DNA from: Candidatus Staskawiczbacteria bacterium RIFCSPHIGHO2_02_FULL_43_16
GTDB taxonomy: Bacteria > Patescibacteriota > Minisyncoccia > Minisyncoccales > Staskawiczbacteraceae
Assembly (NCBI GenBank): GCA_001821935.1
Contig: MHOU01000012.1
Location: 114,816-148,860, forward strand
Direction of reading: 5' to 3'
DNA: 34,045 nt
In this document: positions 8,128-16,324 of the stretch, piece by piece
Numbering within the stretch: position 1 is the stretch's first letter
Layout: each line of letters opens with the position of its first letter
Notes under the pieces: generated by a model
Seen by the model: only the letters and a program-made list of their open reading frames with translations
What the model was told of the DNA's origin: nothing
Databases searched by the model: none
Translations under genes and position numbers: made by a program

Positions 8128-9157
8128 GGGCTAGTTGGCCAGCGGACTCTTCCTTCCTCTTCTCCAAAAATTCTTTTAAGAATTCGTATATGATTCCAAA
8201 TACTGGCACCATAAAAATCATTCCTAGGAAACCGAAAATAATTCCTCCAACCAATAAAGATGCCAGCACCAAAATCGGCGGCAAATCCAAAAACTTTTTC
8301 ATTAGCAGGGGGGTAACCAGGTTATTTTCTATAGACTGAATAATCGCCAATACCACAATCACATAACCGGCCAGCACCCATGAATCTGAAACCCCGATGA
8401 AGAGCACCGCCAAGATAGCGGTAATCAAAGGGCCCACAAACGGCACGAAATTCAAAAAACCGGCTAGCAGGGCCAGCAAAAAGGCGTATTTTACACCCAG
8501 TAAAAATAACACGGCAAATGAAGCCACCCCCACGAACAAACAGGCCAAGATCCTGGCCCCAAACCAGCCGGAAACCCGTAGTTGCGCCTTCGCAAAAATC
8601 GCCATGACATAGGATTCGTATTTTTTGGGCGCCAGCAAAACCAGCACCCGTTCCGGACCCCGGTCTTCCAAGGAAATGTAAAAGGCGAAAACGAAAATCA
8701 ATACGGTGGAACTGAGGCCCCCGAAAAAGACCGAAATGGCTTTGACAATAGAACCTGAACTTTCCTGAAGGGCTGAAACCAGAGTGGCGCTGAAACTTTC
8801 AAAATTTTGGGCCACGGCAAAGCCCAAGCCCGTAAAAATCGGGTTGAGTTTTTCAAAATAATCGGGAATGTTTTGTGACAGCTGTTTAACCTCAAAAATG
8901 AATACCGGGGAGGCAATGTAAATTAAAAGCCCCAGCAGCCCGAAAATGGAGAGGTACACCAAAATGACCGCTATCGCCTTGGGCAGGCGCCAGCGCACCA
9001 AAAAGTTAATGGGTGTTTCCAATAAGATGGATATGACCAGGGCGAAGAAAAACCACACCACCACATCCCTGACCAAAAAAAGCACATAAAAAGCAAAAGC
9101 CGCCAGGAAAATCTTGGCGATGGCCATCCATGAAATACCCAATGCTTGATCAGCCAT
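8120..9157 (-). CDS. AI-2E-family (PerM/UPF0118) transporter
   Basis: Multi-TM protein with NFVPFVGPLITAILAVLF and QSIENNLVTPLLMKKFLDLPPILVLASLLVGGIIFGFLGMIFMVPV. Confidence 0.88.
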   Translation of the reverse strand: MADQALGISWMAIAKIFLAAFAFYVLFLVRDVVVWFFFALVISILLETPINFLVRWRLPKAIAVILVYLSIFGLLGLLIYIASPVFIFEVKQLSQNIPDYFEKLNPIFTGLGFAVAQNFESFSATLVSALQESSGSIVKAISVFFGGLSSTVLIFVFAFYISLEDRGPERVLVLLAPKKYESYVMAIFAKAQLRVSGWFGARILACLFVGVASFAVLFLLGVKYAFLLALLAGFLNFVPFVGPLITAILAVLFIGVSDSWVLAGYVIVVLAIIQSIENNLVTPLLMKKFLDLPPILVLASLLVGGIIFGFLGMIFMVPVFGIIYEFLKEFLEKRKEESAGQLAHE

Positions 9158-10429
9158 TTAGATGCGCAATATTTTTAATAACTTTTCTTTCTGTGCTTCT
9201 TCAAACGGCCCGATTACCGATAAATTCAATCTTTCGTTTTTGAAAATATCCTCTGCTACTTTCTTTATATCACTTATCGTAACTTTATCAATCAATTTTA
9301 TTTTTTCTTCCGGTGTTAACAACTCCTTGCCCATTACCTCTTGGTTGGCATAAAATGAAGCTTGGGCATCCGTTGCGTCCAGCGAAAGAGCCATGCTGCC
9401 CCTGATGTAATCTTTGGCCTTTTTCAATTCTTTGGGGCTTATTTTCTTGTCGCGCAGACTGCGGTATTCATCAAGCACCAAACCTACCGCTTTTTGCAAG
9501 CTGTCATTTTTAACCCCCGATTGGGTTACCAAGTATCCGGTGTCAGTAGTAGTATCAACCGAAGTATGCACATAATAGCCAAGGCCATTGCGCTCCCTAA
9601 CTGAAATAAATAAACGCGAACTCATATTTCCCCCCAAAATGACTGACATTAATGTTAGTGCGTGCCGGCGCGGGTCAAACATATCATAAGCCCGTACTCC
9701 CAGGCAAAAATGAGTCTGATCAGTTTTTTTATGATGCAATAAGACTTCCGGCTTATTCTGGAATTCTTTTACCGCCAACTTTGGCAGGGCGTCTTGATTC
9801 TTTGATTTGCCAAAATACTTTTCCATTTTTTGGCTCATTTTTGCAACATCAATATCCCCGGCAATAGCAATAACCGTATTTTCGTTTGAATAATGGGTTT
9901 TGTAATATTCCACCATTTTTTCACGCGTGTAGGATTGGATGTTGCTGACCTCACCAATAACCCGCCAACCGGCCGGTTGGTCTTTATATAACAAATCTTC
10001 AAATAGTTCTGAAACGTAAGAAGTGGGCGTATCCAAATACATGTTTAGCTCTCCAATCACCACACCCTTTTCGCGATCAATTTCTTGGGCCTCAAACTTG
10101 GCATTTAAAAACATATCAGAAATCCAATCCAACGCCACATCCGTATGTTTTCTATCAACTTTCGCCCAAAAACCCGTGGTTTCTTTTGAAGTGAAGGCGT
10201 TATACTGCCCACCAATCATATCTAGGGTTTCTGAAATTTTTAGCGTTGTGGGGCGCTTTTTTGTTCCCTTAAAAAACATGTGCTCCAAAAAGTGGGAGAT
10301 ACCGTTAATATCCTTGGTTTCATATTTTGACCCCGTTCCCACCAACACCAAAACTGTCACGCTCTGGGCGTTTTTCATCGGGACTGCAACAACTCTTAAT
10401 CCATTTTTTAATTTAGTTTTTTTAAACAT
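9158..10429 (-). CDS. M16-family zinc peptidase
   Basis: HFLEHMFFKGTKKR contains the inverted zinc motif HxxEH, with downstream E; GNMSSRLFISVRERNGLGYYVHT. Confidence 0.93.
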   Translation of the reverse strand: MFKKTKLKNGLRVVAVPMKNAQSVTVLVLVGTGSKYETKDINGISHFLEHMFFKGTKKRPTTLKISETLDMIGGQYNAFTSKETTGFWAKVDRKHTDVALDWISDMFLNAKFEAQEIDREKGVVIGELNMYLDTPTSYVSELFEDLLYKDQPAGWRVIGEVSNIQSYTREKMVEYYKTHYSNENTVIAIAGDIDVAKMSQKMEKYFGKSKNQDALPKLAVKEFQNKPEVLLHHKKTDQTHFCLGVRAYDMFDPRRHALTLMSVILGGNMSSRLFISVRERNGLGYYVHTSVDTTTDTGYLVTQSGVKNDSLQKAVGLVLDEYRSLRDKKISPKELKKAKDYIRGSMALSLDATDAQASFYANQEVMGKELLTPEEKIKLIDKVTISDIKKVAEDIFKNERLNLSVIGPFEEAQKEKLLKILRI

Positions 10430-10858
10430 CTATTTTTCTTTTTTATCTTGATACCAAGTATCTTTCTCCTCGTTATAGTCGATTGTAATTTGACGCTCTC
10501 TATCGTATAAATCTATTAAAAACTTTTCTTGGTCATTCAAATCTAATTCTTCGTCTTCTGGTATTAACCCTCTCCCTTTTGCCAATAAAAACTCACTTTT
10601 TTTCTGCCTCGCCTCCCTTGTAAGTCTTTTAAGCATAAGGGAGCCAATTCCACTTTCTTTTTGAAATTCTTCTTTCTCTTTATTTATTTCCTCTAGGCGC
10701 TTTTGCATGCGCGAAAACATTTCGTAATCATCAGACTGCCCTTCTTCAATCGTCGGATCCAAAGATGCTAAAACTTCTTCTTGCGGAGGCGCTTTTTCAT
10801 CTGGAACGGGATTTGGAATTTTTAGCTCTTCACGGGGAGTCCCCGGTTTTTCGCCCAT
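10430..10858 (-). CDS. Hypothetical charged, coiled-coil-like protein
   Basis: Open frame of 142 aa packed between neighbouring genes; low-complexity charged composition. Confidence 0.6.
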   Translation of the reverse strand: MGEKPGTPREELKIPNPVPDEKAPPQEEVLASLDPTIEEGQSDDYEMFSRMQKRLEEINKEKEEFQKESGIGSLMLKRLTREARQKKSEFLLAKGRGLIPEDEELDLNDQEKFLIDLYDRERQITIDYNEEKDTWYQDKKEK

Positions 10859-10869
10859 ATTCTCAGAAA

Positions 10870-11142
10870 TTACTTTTTATAAATATCGTGGTCGTCAATG
10901 TCGCAATAAACAACCTGATTATCTTTTAAAAACTTGAATAGTATCCGATGGCTTTTCGTTACCGAAAACGCCCAAAATTCTGAAAATTCTCCGTGGAGTT
11001 TGTGGGTACGTAAACCGGGATATAAAAAGTTATTCTCAAAAACTGCTATTTTTTGCATAGCAGTTTTTTGGATTTTCATTTCGAGCTTATCAAAACTGCG
11101 TTCAAAAGAAGGTGAAGTAAAAGATTTACTTATCCTTGGCAT
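10870..11142 (-). CDS. RelE/ParE-superfamily toxin-like protein
   Basis: LRTHKLHGEFSEFWAFSVTKSHRILFKFLKDNQVVYCDIDDHDIY; 90 aa; overlaps the upstream putative antitoxin. Confidence 0.82.
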   Translation of the reverse strand: MPRISKSFTSPSFERSFDKLEMKIQKTAMQKIAVFENNFLYPGLRTHKLHGEFSEFWAFSVTKSHRILFKFLKDNQVVYCDIDDHDIYKK

Positions 11143-11341
11143 GAAATTCTGCTAAAAATTCTTTGAATGGTCGTATCTTGCCTTCGCGGATTGCCAGTTC
11201 GCTTTCTAAAACAACTTTGGTAACCTCACGAAGTTCGCGATTTTCTTTTTCGATTTTTTGCCACTTTTTTAAGGGCACCAAAACCATACCGCTGTTTTGT
11301 AAAGCCCTTAACGTTGATAATGAAATAATTTTTTCTGCCAT
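11126..11341 (-). CDS. Putative cognate antitoxin
   Basis: 71-aa ORF directly upstream of the RelE-like ORF with a 17-bp overlap. Confidence 0.75.
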   Translation of the reverse strand: MAEKIISLSTLRALQNSGMVLVPLKKWQKIEKENRELREVTKVVLESELAIREGKIRPFKEFLAEFHAKDK

Positions 11342-11349
11342 GTTTTTAA

Positions 11350-12642
11350 TTACTTAGATAATAGCACACTTATATAACGTTTCAAATCGGAAATATTTAC
11401 TCTTTCCTGTTTCATGGTATCACGATCGCGGATAGTCACCGTATTATCTTCTAATGTTTCAAAGTCAACCGTGATACACGCCAACGTTCCAATTTCATCT
11501 TGGCTGTAATACCGTTTTCCAATATTTCCACGGTCGTCCCAAGCCACCACAAAATCTTTTTTCAGTTCGTTATAAATTTCGCGAGCCTTAGCCACTAATT
11601 CCGGTTTGTTTTTTAGCAATGGGAACACGGCAACTTTGTAGGGCGCCAACGCCGGTTTTAACTTCAACACAATTCTTTCCTCTTCTTCTGTGTAAGCATC
11701 GCAAAGCACCGCCAAAACTGACCTGTCCACACCAAACGTCGGCTCAATCACATGCGGGTATGATTTTTCATTGGTTTCTGTATCTAAATAAGGCTCTTCT
11801 TTATAATGATTCTTCAGATCAAAATCAGTACGATACGCCAAGCCATATAGTTCTTCTTCGCCAAAGGGAAACTTATAATCAAAATCTATTGTTCTTTTAG
11901 AATAGTGAGCAAGCTCATCATCCAAAACTTCTGTTTCACGAATACGTTCTCTTTTTAAACCAAGGCCATTGAACATCCAGCTCAACATTTCTTTTCTCCA
12001 ATAATCAAAGGATTCCTGCCAATCTTTTTCATAAATGAAATACTCAATTTCCATCTGTTCAAACTCGCGCGTCCGGAAAATAAAATTTCCCGGCGTTATT
12101 TCATTCCTGAACGCTTTGCCGATTTGGGCAATGCCAAACGGCAATTTTTTCCGTGAAGTTTCCAGCACATTTTTAAAATCTACAAACATGGCCTGGGCGG
12201 TTTCCGGGCGGAAATAAACAATAGAATCTTTGTCTTCCACGGGGCCCAAAAAAGTCTTGAGCATCAAATTAAAATGTTTGGCAGCGGTCAATTCTCCGCC
12301 ACAATCGGGACATTCTTTAGCATCAATTTTATCGGCGCGAAACCGGTGATGGCATTTTTTACATTCTACCAACGGATCCGAAAACGTTGATACGTGCCCC
12401 GAAGCCTCCCAAACCTTTGGGTTCATAATTAATGCCGCGTCAATGCCCACCATGTCATCGCGCATATGCACAAAACGTTTCCACCACAGCTGCTTGATGT
12501 TGTTTTTTAACTCAACACCCAGTGGGCCGTAATCCCAAGAATTGGCCAGTCCGCCGTAAATTTCAGAACCGGGAAACACAAAACCCCGCCGCTTGCACAG
12601 GCTAATGATTTTTTCCATTAAGTTATCTTTTTGCTTTTCCAT
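11350..12642 (-). CDS. glyS: Glycyl-tRNA synthetase, single-chain class II type
   Basis: [70 protein letters not shown]. Confidence 0.96.
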   Translation of the reverse strand: MEKQKDNLMEKIISLCKRRGFVFPGSEIYGGLANSWDYGPLGVELKNNIKQLWWKRFVHMRDDMVGIDAALIMNPKVWEASGHVSTFSDPLVECKKCHHRFRADKIDAKECPDCGGELTAAKHFNLMLKTFLGPVEDKDSIVYFRPETAQAMFVDFKNVLETSRKKLPFGIAQIGKAFRNEITPGNFIFRTREFEQMEIEYFIYEKDWQESFDYWRKEMLSWMFNGLGLKRERIRETEVLDDELAHYSKRTIDFDYKFPFGEEELYGLAYRTDFDLKNHYKEEPYLDTETNEKSYPHVIEPTFGVDRSVLAVLCDAYTEEEERIVLKLKPALAPYKVAVFPLLKNKPELVAKAREIYNELKKDFVVAWDDRGNIGKRYYSQDEIGTLACITVDFETLEDNTVTIRDRDTMKQERVNISDLKRYISVLLSK

Positions 12643-12687
12643 ATTTTGTAATGTTACTCTTAAAAAAGAATAATTTCAATGCAAAAA

Positions 12688-12716
12688 TTGATATTATGTA
12701 ATAAAAATTGTAAAAT
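12688..12716 (+). promoter_or_regulatory. Promoter TTGATA-N17-TAAAAT upstream of the CorA-like gene
   Basis: TTGATA ttatgtaataaaaattg TAAAAT, predicted start site a few nt before the first ATG. Confidence 0.6.
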
Positions 12717-12730
12717 TACAGAATAAAGAA

Positions 12731-13918
12731 ATGCGCATAATATTTATGAAAATAGAAAATATATATCTTGGAACGTGGATGCCCAGGGCGTCCATGCATT
12801 TAAAAGAAATTTACCACTTTCTTGGTGGAACTAAAATGCCGGTAAGCGGGCTTGATGCTAAAAAGTTAGCCCAGCTTCTTTCGAGACTGGAAATCAAAGA
12901 GGTTAATTTCATCGGGGGAAACACCATAGATTTGGTGATGGCTTCCGGTAAAAAGGCAGACATTACCGTTTCAGAAGAAGGAACTGCCATCTTGTCATTA
13001 AAAAAAGGGGAGGCCATCAGCTCTCCCGAGCAAGGACTGAGATTACTGGAAAAGTTCTTCATTGAAAAATTTTCCCCATCATTAAAATACCTTTTTAGCC
13101 TGGGGGCTCCCCTGCCTAAAGCATTAGTGAAGATACAAGAAGTATATCCGGCCATCATCGTAGTAAAAGATTGCCTGCCGAGAGAGTTAGAGGAGTTTAT
13201 TAAAAAGGAGAGAATTGCAATTTATTCTAAAAATGTTTCCCCGAAATTAGATTTCTTTTTTGGAGAGAAAATCAACATACTGCATATAAAAGATGAATCT
13301 ATAAATATACAAGAAATTCTACTGGATACCATATTTCTTAAAGAATTTCCCGAACAACTTAAAAACTACCTTACTATCCACCGGCTGATATGGGAAGAAA
13401 TAGACCACATCAGGGAGGCGAAAACCATTGCCTACAAAGATTTTTCCAAACGCAGGAAGCAGATTAACGATTTCTTGAAAACCCTTTCTTTGATGAAAGC
13501 CAGACTACAGCAAATGGGCGATGTTATAGAAACAAAAGAAAAAATAAAAAAAGGGGTGATCCTGGAGGGGCTGGATACCCTGAACATGAATAGGATCAAT
13601 AATCTTATCGGCGACGTAAAATATATTGAAGACCTGTGGGAAATGACCATTGACTACACAAAAGACACGCTAAACTTGATAGAATCCCTTTCACAAGAAA
13701 ATGTTCAGCGAGAATTGGGCGCGCTTAAATTTATCACGCTGATTTCCGCCATTACCAGTTTTTTTGGCATGAATATTGCCTTCCCTTGGGACGAACAATG
13801 GCCGGTAATTTTTAAAAGCTCATTTGCGGTAGTCGGCATTATTATTCTTGTTTCCATCGCATTCTATTACTTCCTGAAAATATTCATCTACAACAGGAAA
13901 TTTAAAATAACTAACTAG
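12731..13918 (+). CDS. CorA-like divalent cation transporter with a divergent N-terminal region
   Basis: Long helical region, then FITLISAITSFFGMNIAFPWDEQWPVIFKSSFAVVGIIILVSIAFYYF: GMN signature between two TM helices. Alternative start at 12746. Confidence 0.8.
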   Translation: MRIIFMKIENIYLGTWMPRASMHLKEIYHFLGGTKMPVSGLDAKKLAQLLSRLEIKEVNFIGGNTIDLVMASGKKADITVSEEGTAILSLKKGEAISSPEQGLRLLEKFFIEKFSPSLKYLFSLGAPLPKALVKIQEVYPAIIVVKDCLPRELEEFIKKERIAIYSKNVSPKLDFFFGEKINILHIKDESINIQEILLDTIFLKEFPEQLKNYLTIHRLIWEEIDHIREAKTIAYKDFSKRRKQINDFLKTLSLMKARLQQMGDVIETKEKIKKGVILEGLDTLNMNRINNLIGDVKYIEDLWEMTIDYTKDTLNLIESLSQENVQRELGALKFITLISAITSFFGMNIAFPWDEQWPVIFKSSFAVVGIIILVSIAFYYFLKIFIYNRKFKITN

Positions 13919-13922
13919 GGGC

Positions 13923-15134
13923 CTACTGCCCCAGATTGAACTCTAAAAGCGTTGGATTAGCGCTGCCGGCATTTACATTAGTGATAAATTCTTGGGTGAC
14001 ACCGCCGGAGCTAACCGTATTTTTAATAACCTTATCAGCCTCGGCAATAGTGTCTTTTAGTTTAATGCTGAAATTCACAGATGCTTCTTGGCCCGGCGCC
14101 AGCGCCGGCAACAGGAAGGTAATGGTATTACCGGCCAGCACCTGGCCCTGGGAAGATTGCAAGGTAGAAAAATCAAAAGCCGGACCGCTTAATGTTGAAA
14201 CCGCTTGCATGCCGTCAAGTTGCGCCTGGCCGGTATTTTTAAAGGTCAACTGGTAATGCAAGACTTCCCCGGGCCCGCCCGTGTCTGCAAAAGAACCGTT
14301 GATCTGCTGGGAGATAACCAGCAAAGGCTCAATAATTTCCACCTCTTGCTTTACCTCTTTTAAAACAATAAAAATTCCTTTCACCCGCATGCCAAGGCGG
14401 GCAGAAAAGATTATCCGGCTGCCCGCATCAGCCTTGGAGGCCCCGGTAATGGAAATCTTTCCCTTGCTTTCTTTTTGCAGTACCGCCAGTTTCCATTCCA
14501 CATTATCCAAAGATTCCGGATCCGCCAAAACAACATCAAAACCGCCGCCGGTTTCCACTTTGATGCTTACATTTTCCAATGGGTAATCAACCCGGGAAAG
14601 GTAATTAAGAGCATAGGTTACTTCTTTATTTTCTTCAATTTGGGCGGGCAGGTCAAAACCCAGATCCATATCCACCACCGTGATTTTTGTGGCAAAGGCG
14701 GCATCGGATTCATACCGAGCCGATAAATTATGCGGCACATACGAAAGCCGCGCCCGAGCCGTTTTTACATCATCTTCCTTGCCCAGCAGCCGCGCTTTAA
14801 ACCTTACCAGGCGCTCATCGCCCGGATGGATATCTTTGATATCCTGGGTCAGGCGCAACTTGCCGTCTTCCGTCAAAGAATAATCAGGTAATTCAAATAC
14901 GATTTTTACTTCTTCCAGCGTAAAATTGCTGTTATTTTTATAGGTTACGATGTATTCAATTTCTTCTCCCGCGGCGGCGGTTTTCGGACCGGAAATTTCC
15001 AGATGCACAATTTCCCTTGAAAATACGGTATTGCGATAATGAAAAAACCCGACCACGCCAACGGCCAAAAGCCCTGTCGCAATGACAAAAATCGTTATTT
15101 TGCTTTTGAGTATTTTTTTTATATCAATTTGCAT
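13923..15134 (-). CDS. Membrane-anchored surface protein with repeated DUF11/CARDB-like beta domains
   Basis: N-terminal TM (ITIFVIATGLLAVGVVGFF); repeated patterns such as AAAGEEIEYIVTYKNNSNFTLEEVKIVFELP and GGPGEVLHYQLTFKNTGQAQLDGMQAVSTLSG. Confidence 0.7.
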   Translation of the reverse strand: MQIDIKKILKSKITIFVIATGLLAVGVVGFFHYRNTVFSREIVHLEISGPKTAAAGEEIEYIVTYKNNSNFTLEEVKIVFELPDYSLTEDGKLRLTQDIKDIHPGDERLVRFKARLLGKEDDVKTARARLSYVPHNLSARYESDAAFATKITVVDMDLGFDLPAQIEENKEVTYALNYLSRVDYPLENVSIKVETGGGFDVVLADPESLDNVEWKLAVLQKESKGKISITGASKADAGSRIIFSARLGMRVKGIFIVLKEVKQEVEIIEPLLVISQQINGSFADTGGPGEVLHYQLTFKNTGQAQLDGMQAVSTLSGPAFDFSTLQSSQGQVLAGNTITFLLPALAPGQEASVNFSIKLKDTIAEADKVIKNTVSSGGVTQEFITNVNAGSANPTLLEFNLGQ

Positions 15135-15852
15135 AATGGGCGTTGTCGTTTAAATAATGGTAATAACTGTCCGAAATTGCTTTTAACATCTTCTTTGATG
15201 GTGGGGAAACTTTTAATTTTAACAACATGCCCCATTCTTGCTTCACCATCAAGCGCAATATTTTTACCGTATCGGCATTGACCTTTGTTGCGGTTTTGTC
15301 ATGTGCGGCGCACATGTTGCAGGCTATGCCCCCGCCCGCATAGGAAAAATACAAACTGGCGGGGTTCAATGCCTGGCGGCAGGCAACGCAATTGGCCAGT
15401 TCCGGCCGGTAGCCAAGCAGTGAAATAAAATTCCAGAAAAAATAATAGTACAGCAATTTACTATTGGTGGCGGGGTCTTGGAGTTTTTCAAAAATATCCG
15501 CTATAAAATCCCAAATTCCCGGGTCAACCTCCTGCCCTTTTATAAAATCCCCCAGCACCCGCGCTATGGCATTGGCAACTGCAAATTTTTCAGGTTCCTT
15601 TGCCAGGGCGCCATATCTTTTTTGCAACAGCGCATCTGTCAGTATTTTTTTGTTTTTGCCCTGAATAAATTCAATTTCTGAAAAAGAAAATAGTTCCAAT
15701 CCGCCGCGCAATTTTGAATTAATATGGCGTATCGCCTTACCAAAAATTTCCAGCCGGCCGAAATCCCTGGTAAAAACCGAAAAAATCCTATCGGCGTCCA
15801 TCCTGTCTTCCTTCTTGAATACAAAAGCCTCCGTAGCGTATTTTACGGCCAT
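15124..15852 (-). CDS. recO: DNA repair protein RecO
   Basis: TEAFVFKKEDRMDADRIFSVFTRDFGRLEIFGKAIRHINSKLRGGLELFSFSEIEFIQG and a C-terminal Cys-rich zinc region (CVACRQAL...CNMC). Confidence 0.9.
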   Translation of the reverse strand: MAVKYATEAFVFKKEDRMDADRIFSVFTRDFGRLEIFGKAIRHINSKLRGGLELFSFSEIEFIQGKNKKILTDALLQKRYGALAKEPEKFAVANAIARVLGDFIKGQEVDPGIWDFIADIFEKLQDPATNSKLLYYYFFWNFISLLGYRPELANCVACRQALNPASLYFSYAGGGIACNMCAAHDKTATKVNADTVKILRLMVKQEWGMLLKLKVSPPSKKMLKAISDSYYHYLNDNAHYAN

Positions 15853-15859
15853 TGTGTTT

Positions 15860-16324
15860 CTATTCTTTATTGATTAGCTTCTTCAAAGCTTTTATTTCTT
15901 CGTGCCGTTGCTCTCTTTCTTTGATTCTCACATTTACATCAGGATCTTTAGATTTTTCTGTTGCCACTTTTTTCTCGAGTTTAACAACATTTTTTTGCTT
16001 AACAGCAAGATGGCCCCCAACTACTTCATGCGCCAAGGCCTTCCTTTCCGATTCTTTCATACGTATGTTTGGGTCCCACTTTTCTATTACTTTTTTAACA
16101 TCTTTTGGTGAAGCTTTCCCGCCTTTCCAAAATGTAGGCTCGCTTTCTTTGGCGGGTTCTTTTTTATCCGGCAACTTGGGACCCCGGAGTAATTGTGACA
16201 GCAATGTTTGTTTCCTCGCGCCGCTCTCGCCTGTATATGGATTAGGGTAGGGATTTTCTTTGGGAGCCAGATGGCTTGATTCATCCATGGGTTCGGGCAA
16301 TATATTGCTGTTAAATGGCGGCAT
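15860..16324 (-). CDS. Hypothetical highly charged protein
   Basis: 154-aa ORF in the operon between recO and ileS; overlaps the ileS end. Confidence 0.55.
   Translation of the reverse strand: MPPFNSNILPEPMDESSHLAPKENPYPNPYTGESGARKQTLLSQLLRGPKLPDKKEPAKESEPTFWKGGKASPKDVKKVIEKWDPNIRMKESERKALAHEVVGGHLAVKQKNVVKLEKKVATEKSKDPDVNVRIKEREQRHEEIKALKKLINKE

Noticed and set aside
12811-13158. 115-aa minus ORF
   Set aside because: Antisense to the CorA-like gene, no supporting signals.
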